NCBI GenBank assembly: GCA_043554545.1
Contig: CP121337.1
Span: forward strand, 1,674,001-1,738,000
Source of the DNA: UBA7330 sp043554545
Lineage (GTDB): Bacteria; Bacteroidota; Bacteroidia; Cytophagales; Cyclobacteriaceae
Length of the DNA stretch: 64,000 nucleotides
Direction: 5' to 3'
Positions within the stretch are counted from its first letter, which is position 1; each line of letters starts with the position of its first letter. The translations under genes were made by a program, and so were the position numbers. Of the stretch, positions 63,301-64,000 are shown in pieces. The notes beneath the pieces are model-generated. The model worked only from the letters and a program-made list of their open reading frames with translations, was not told the origin of the DNA and searched no databases.

Positions 63301-63365
63301 TATTGCAACAATATTTCATGTTGTCCTTTACCTATACCTTAAGAAAATTTAATAAATCTAAGTAA
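60327..63365 (+). CDS. outer-membrane beta-barrel protein with Spy-like N-terminus and carboxypeptidase-like domain
   Basis: 1,012 residues from the ATG at 60327, which gives a clean signal peptide (LLILGLLFTVLGAFAQ); the 18 upstream codons are not needed. Residues about 28-115 are a helical region with a LTADQK-type motif like Spy/LTxxQ periplasmic chaperones. About 126-210 is a carboxypeptidase-regulatory beta domain (ISGSIIGADDGSGLPGATVL), then a plug-like part (ASASDLVRKMPGMTITAAGV, VLLDGKRFFGQDPVLALNTI), and a large OMP_b-brl-type barrel to the end, closing with YFMLSFTYTLRKF. No clear TonB box is visible. TonB-dependent transport, or barrel export, is possible. It is adjacent to a LytS/LytTR pair, which may control it. 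Confidence 0.85.
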   Translation: MKKSLLILGLLFTVLGAFAQRGGFDRSEMVKREKENVFSKVENLTADQKLLLEGIYGEYTVTMDETMEEIRKSGDFSQFRTKMPLLQAEKSLLIKDVLNKEQYTAYEKVIGADKQEENKTVPAAQALKISGSIIGADDGSGLPGATVLMINVKDSARSKFATALPDGSFAISNLEQAFYKMRVTSLGYKPMVRVLRVTADVNMGVIPLAENVTELQAVEIKGDVVPVEKKGDTTLYNADAYKVNPDASASDLVRKMPGMTITAAGVQANGETISQVLLDGKRFFGQDPVLALNTIPAEVVKKVEVFDQMSERSQFTGFDDGNTTKTLNVVTRENKRDGTFGKITAGYGTDDRHNLEGNINFMKDGRQLTILGMSNDINKTNFSDGSIMGSSGGGRGFGRSFGGGQSLTPTGITQTQSVGVNFSDTWAKKGRIESSYFFDRSLFENDETRSRESFFGGESLFYDENATSNNENLNHRMNMRLQYNLNDKNSIVFRPNIRFQDSESLDVTFGQTFDENQQLINGTDNTYSGDNLGYRIDGELTWNHKFNKTGRTFSVELGTNINNTNRENIFSDNQLDSLFRYDNTDENVSMTTEFNFTEPIGLKGQLNANYELSNYVRRNIRDGFSYNSFTVNSQTFENGLSSHFDTDYMTHKPSLGFRNRSMSGFFGFDLAYQYVALDSRQGFPSEIIIPTNTFNNFLPSIMSRMDLGKERSLFFRYSTNTDIPSAQQLQQVVDNSNPLFMSVGNAFLDQSFSHQLFARYSKTNTEKNTNFSNFVSARTTQNFITNATYRASADSALVGDIILPRGGQLSQPINLNGYWNVRDNVTYGFLISPLKTNVNLTLGVGYTRTPGEANRISNISETYNGNTGINLSSNISERVDFNISYNTGLNKVTNSVQASRNTNYTTHLINGKINLLSKGGTVFRSDINYQIYNGVSADFDTSYILWNISVAQKFLKNDMGEIALTVFDLLNQNQSITQNVNSAYFEEVRSLVLQQYFMLSFTYTLRKFNKSK

Positions 63366-63395
63366 ATAGAATTCTAAATTGATTTCATCATAAAG

Positions 63396-63421
63396 AGGCG
63401 GCCGTTTAAGTCGCCTTTTTT
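63396..63421 (+). terminator. Rho-independent terminator after the barrel gene
   Basis: AGGCGGC (63396-63402) pairs with GTCGCCT (63410-63416, one G-U pair) around a 7-nt loop and is followed by a T run. It lies 30 bases after the stop. Confidence 0.8.
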
Positions 63422-63532
63422 ATTTACATCGTTTTAAGGAAAAGGTATTTAATGCCGTACTCGTCTGATTATTATTATCAGGTGTTAGATTTTAATTAGC
63501 TTAGTTGATAGAAGCATAAAACCCCAAAAACG

Positions 63533-64000
63533 ATGTCACTCAAAAGAAGAAAATTTCTTCAGCAATCCGTACTAGGTGGAGCTACTTTAGGTGCACCTGG
63601 TTACCTTTTAGGTTCTGATCGCCTATCAGAAGAAAATTACCAAAAGATAGATGAGGCCGCAGCTCTCCCAGTATTGAAAAGGAACCTCTTTAAGGACCCT
63701 GTCACAATTAAACGAATAGCATTACGCCACTATCAGGGTAATTTTATTTGTGAAGTGGAAGATGGTTCTGGTAATATGGGATATTCAATCAGTAATAACG
63801 CCAGGATGCATTTTTTATATCCAATCTTCATCAAACAGGTAGCACCATTTTTTATTGGAAAAGATGCCAGAGATTTGGATAAACTAATCGATGGAGTCAG
63901 GATTCATCAATCCAATTATAAATACCAGGGCTACGCGTTATGGATTCCGGTGGCTACTGTCGAGTTTGCCATTCTTGACATGCTTGGGAAGATGTCTGGT
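63533..64000 (+). CDS. Tat-exported enolase-superfamily protein (mandelate racemase / muconate lactonizing type), cut by the window edge
   Basis: 156 residues are visible with no stop before the right edge. The N-terminus is a twin-arginine-type signal (LKRRKFLQQSVLGGATLGAP). The following domain (IKRIALRHYQGNFICEVEDG, then LDKLIDGVRIHQSNYKYQGY and WIPVATVEFAILDMLGKMSG) matches the N-terminal capping domain of enolase-superfamily dehydratases or racemases, whose barrel would follow off the edge. Reaction type cannot be told without the barrel residues. A sugar-acid dehydratase would fit the neighbourhood. Confidence 0.8.
   Translation, partial: MSLKRRKFLQQSVLGGATLGAPGYLLGSDRLSEENYQKIDEAAALPVLKRNLFKDPVTIKRIALRHYQGNFICEVEDGSGNMGYSISNNARMHFLYPIFIKQVAPFFIGKDARDLDKLIDGVRIHQSNYKYQGYALWIPVATVEFAILDMLGKMSG

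Overview
The window looks like a chromosomal segment of a Bacteroidota bacterium, probably a marine or sediment Cytophagales member. The evidence is a PorP/SprF-family protein and a type-B type IX secretion (T9SS) sorting domain, LacI regulators with the TVDRVIH recognition helix, a long NagB fused to a PIG-L deacetylase, a LytS/LytTR pair beside an OMP_b-brl-type barrel protein, few Shine-Dalgarno sequences, and several TAnnTTTG promoter elements. The lineage is inferred from gene families, not from a marker gene. I see no rRNA, tRNA, insertion sequence or CRISPR array.

Left part (1-8.5 kb): a gene running off the left edge with TerB-like segments, a lipoprotein, a small unknown protein, and gltD-gltB (NADPH glutamate synthase) on the minus strand. 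A 530-base gap precedes the most striking locus (8.5-24.3 kb). That locus is a giant, highly repetitive, phage-tail-fibre-like surface protein ending in an S74 intramolecular chaperone domain, followed with ATGA overlaps by a protein with a T9SS type-B-like C-terminal domain and by a PorP/SprF-family outer-membrane protein. The giant gene is broken by a frameshift confined to 10120-10157. Its repeats (five and a half units of 978 bp, seven units of 372 bp, and an older 924-bp-spaced duplication) are almost identical in DNA, so they were amplified or homogenised recently.

24.6-34.1 kb (minus strand): a two-gene operon of a secreted TPR-CHAT (caspase-like) protein and a roughly 2,184-residue TPR/PD40/OmpA/LysM protein. 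The second protein carries about twenty copies of a short motif that I cannot assign to a known family.

34.3-52 kb: a sugar-acid and keto-sugar catabolic region. It holds a TIM-barrel isomerase, a lipoprotein plus outer-membrane protein pair, xylulokinase, a double DUF1080 protein with a Gfo/Idh/MocA oxidoreductase, a sulfatase, a LacI regulator, and a complete glucuronate route (uxuB-uxuA-uxaC-kdgK-kdgA) with a TRAP transporter. A 16-base sequence lies upstream of both the DUF1080 operon and the uxu operon, so the two probably share one LacI-family regulon.

52-58.4 kb: a second LacI regulator faces a nagB fusion, a nucleotidyltransferase, a NahK-like sugar 1-kinase and a GalE whose gatekeeper position is Ile. 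Together these suggest amino-sugar handling. 58.4-64 kb: a LytTR response regulator and its LytS-like kinase, a 1,012-residue outer-membrane barrel protein with a Spy-like N-terminus, and an enolase-superfamily gene cut by the right edge.
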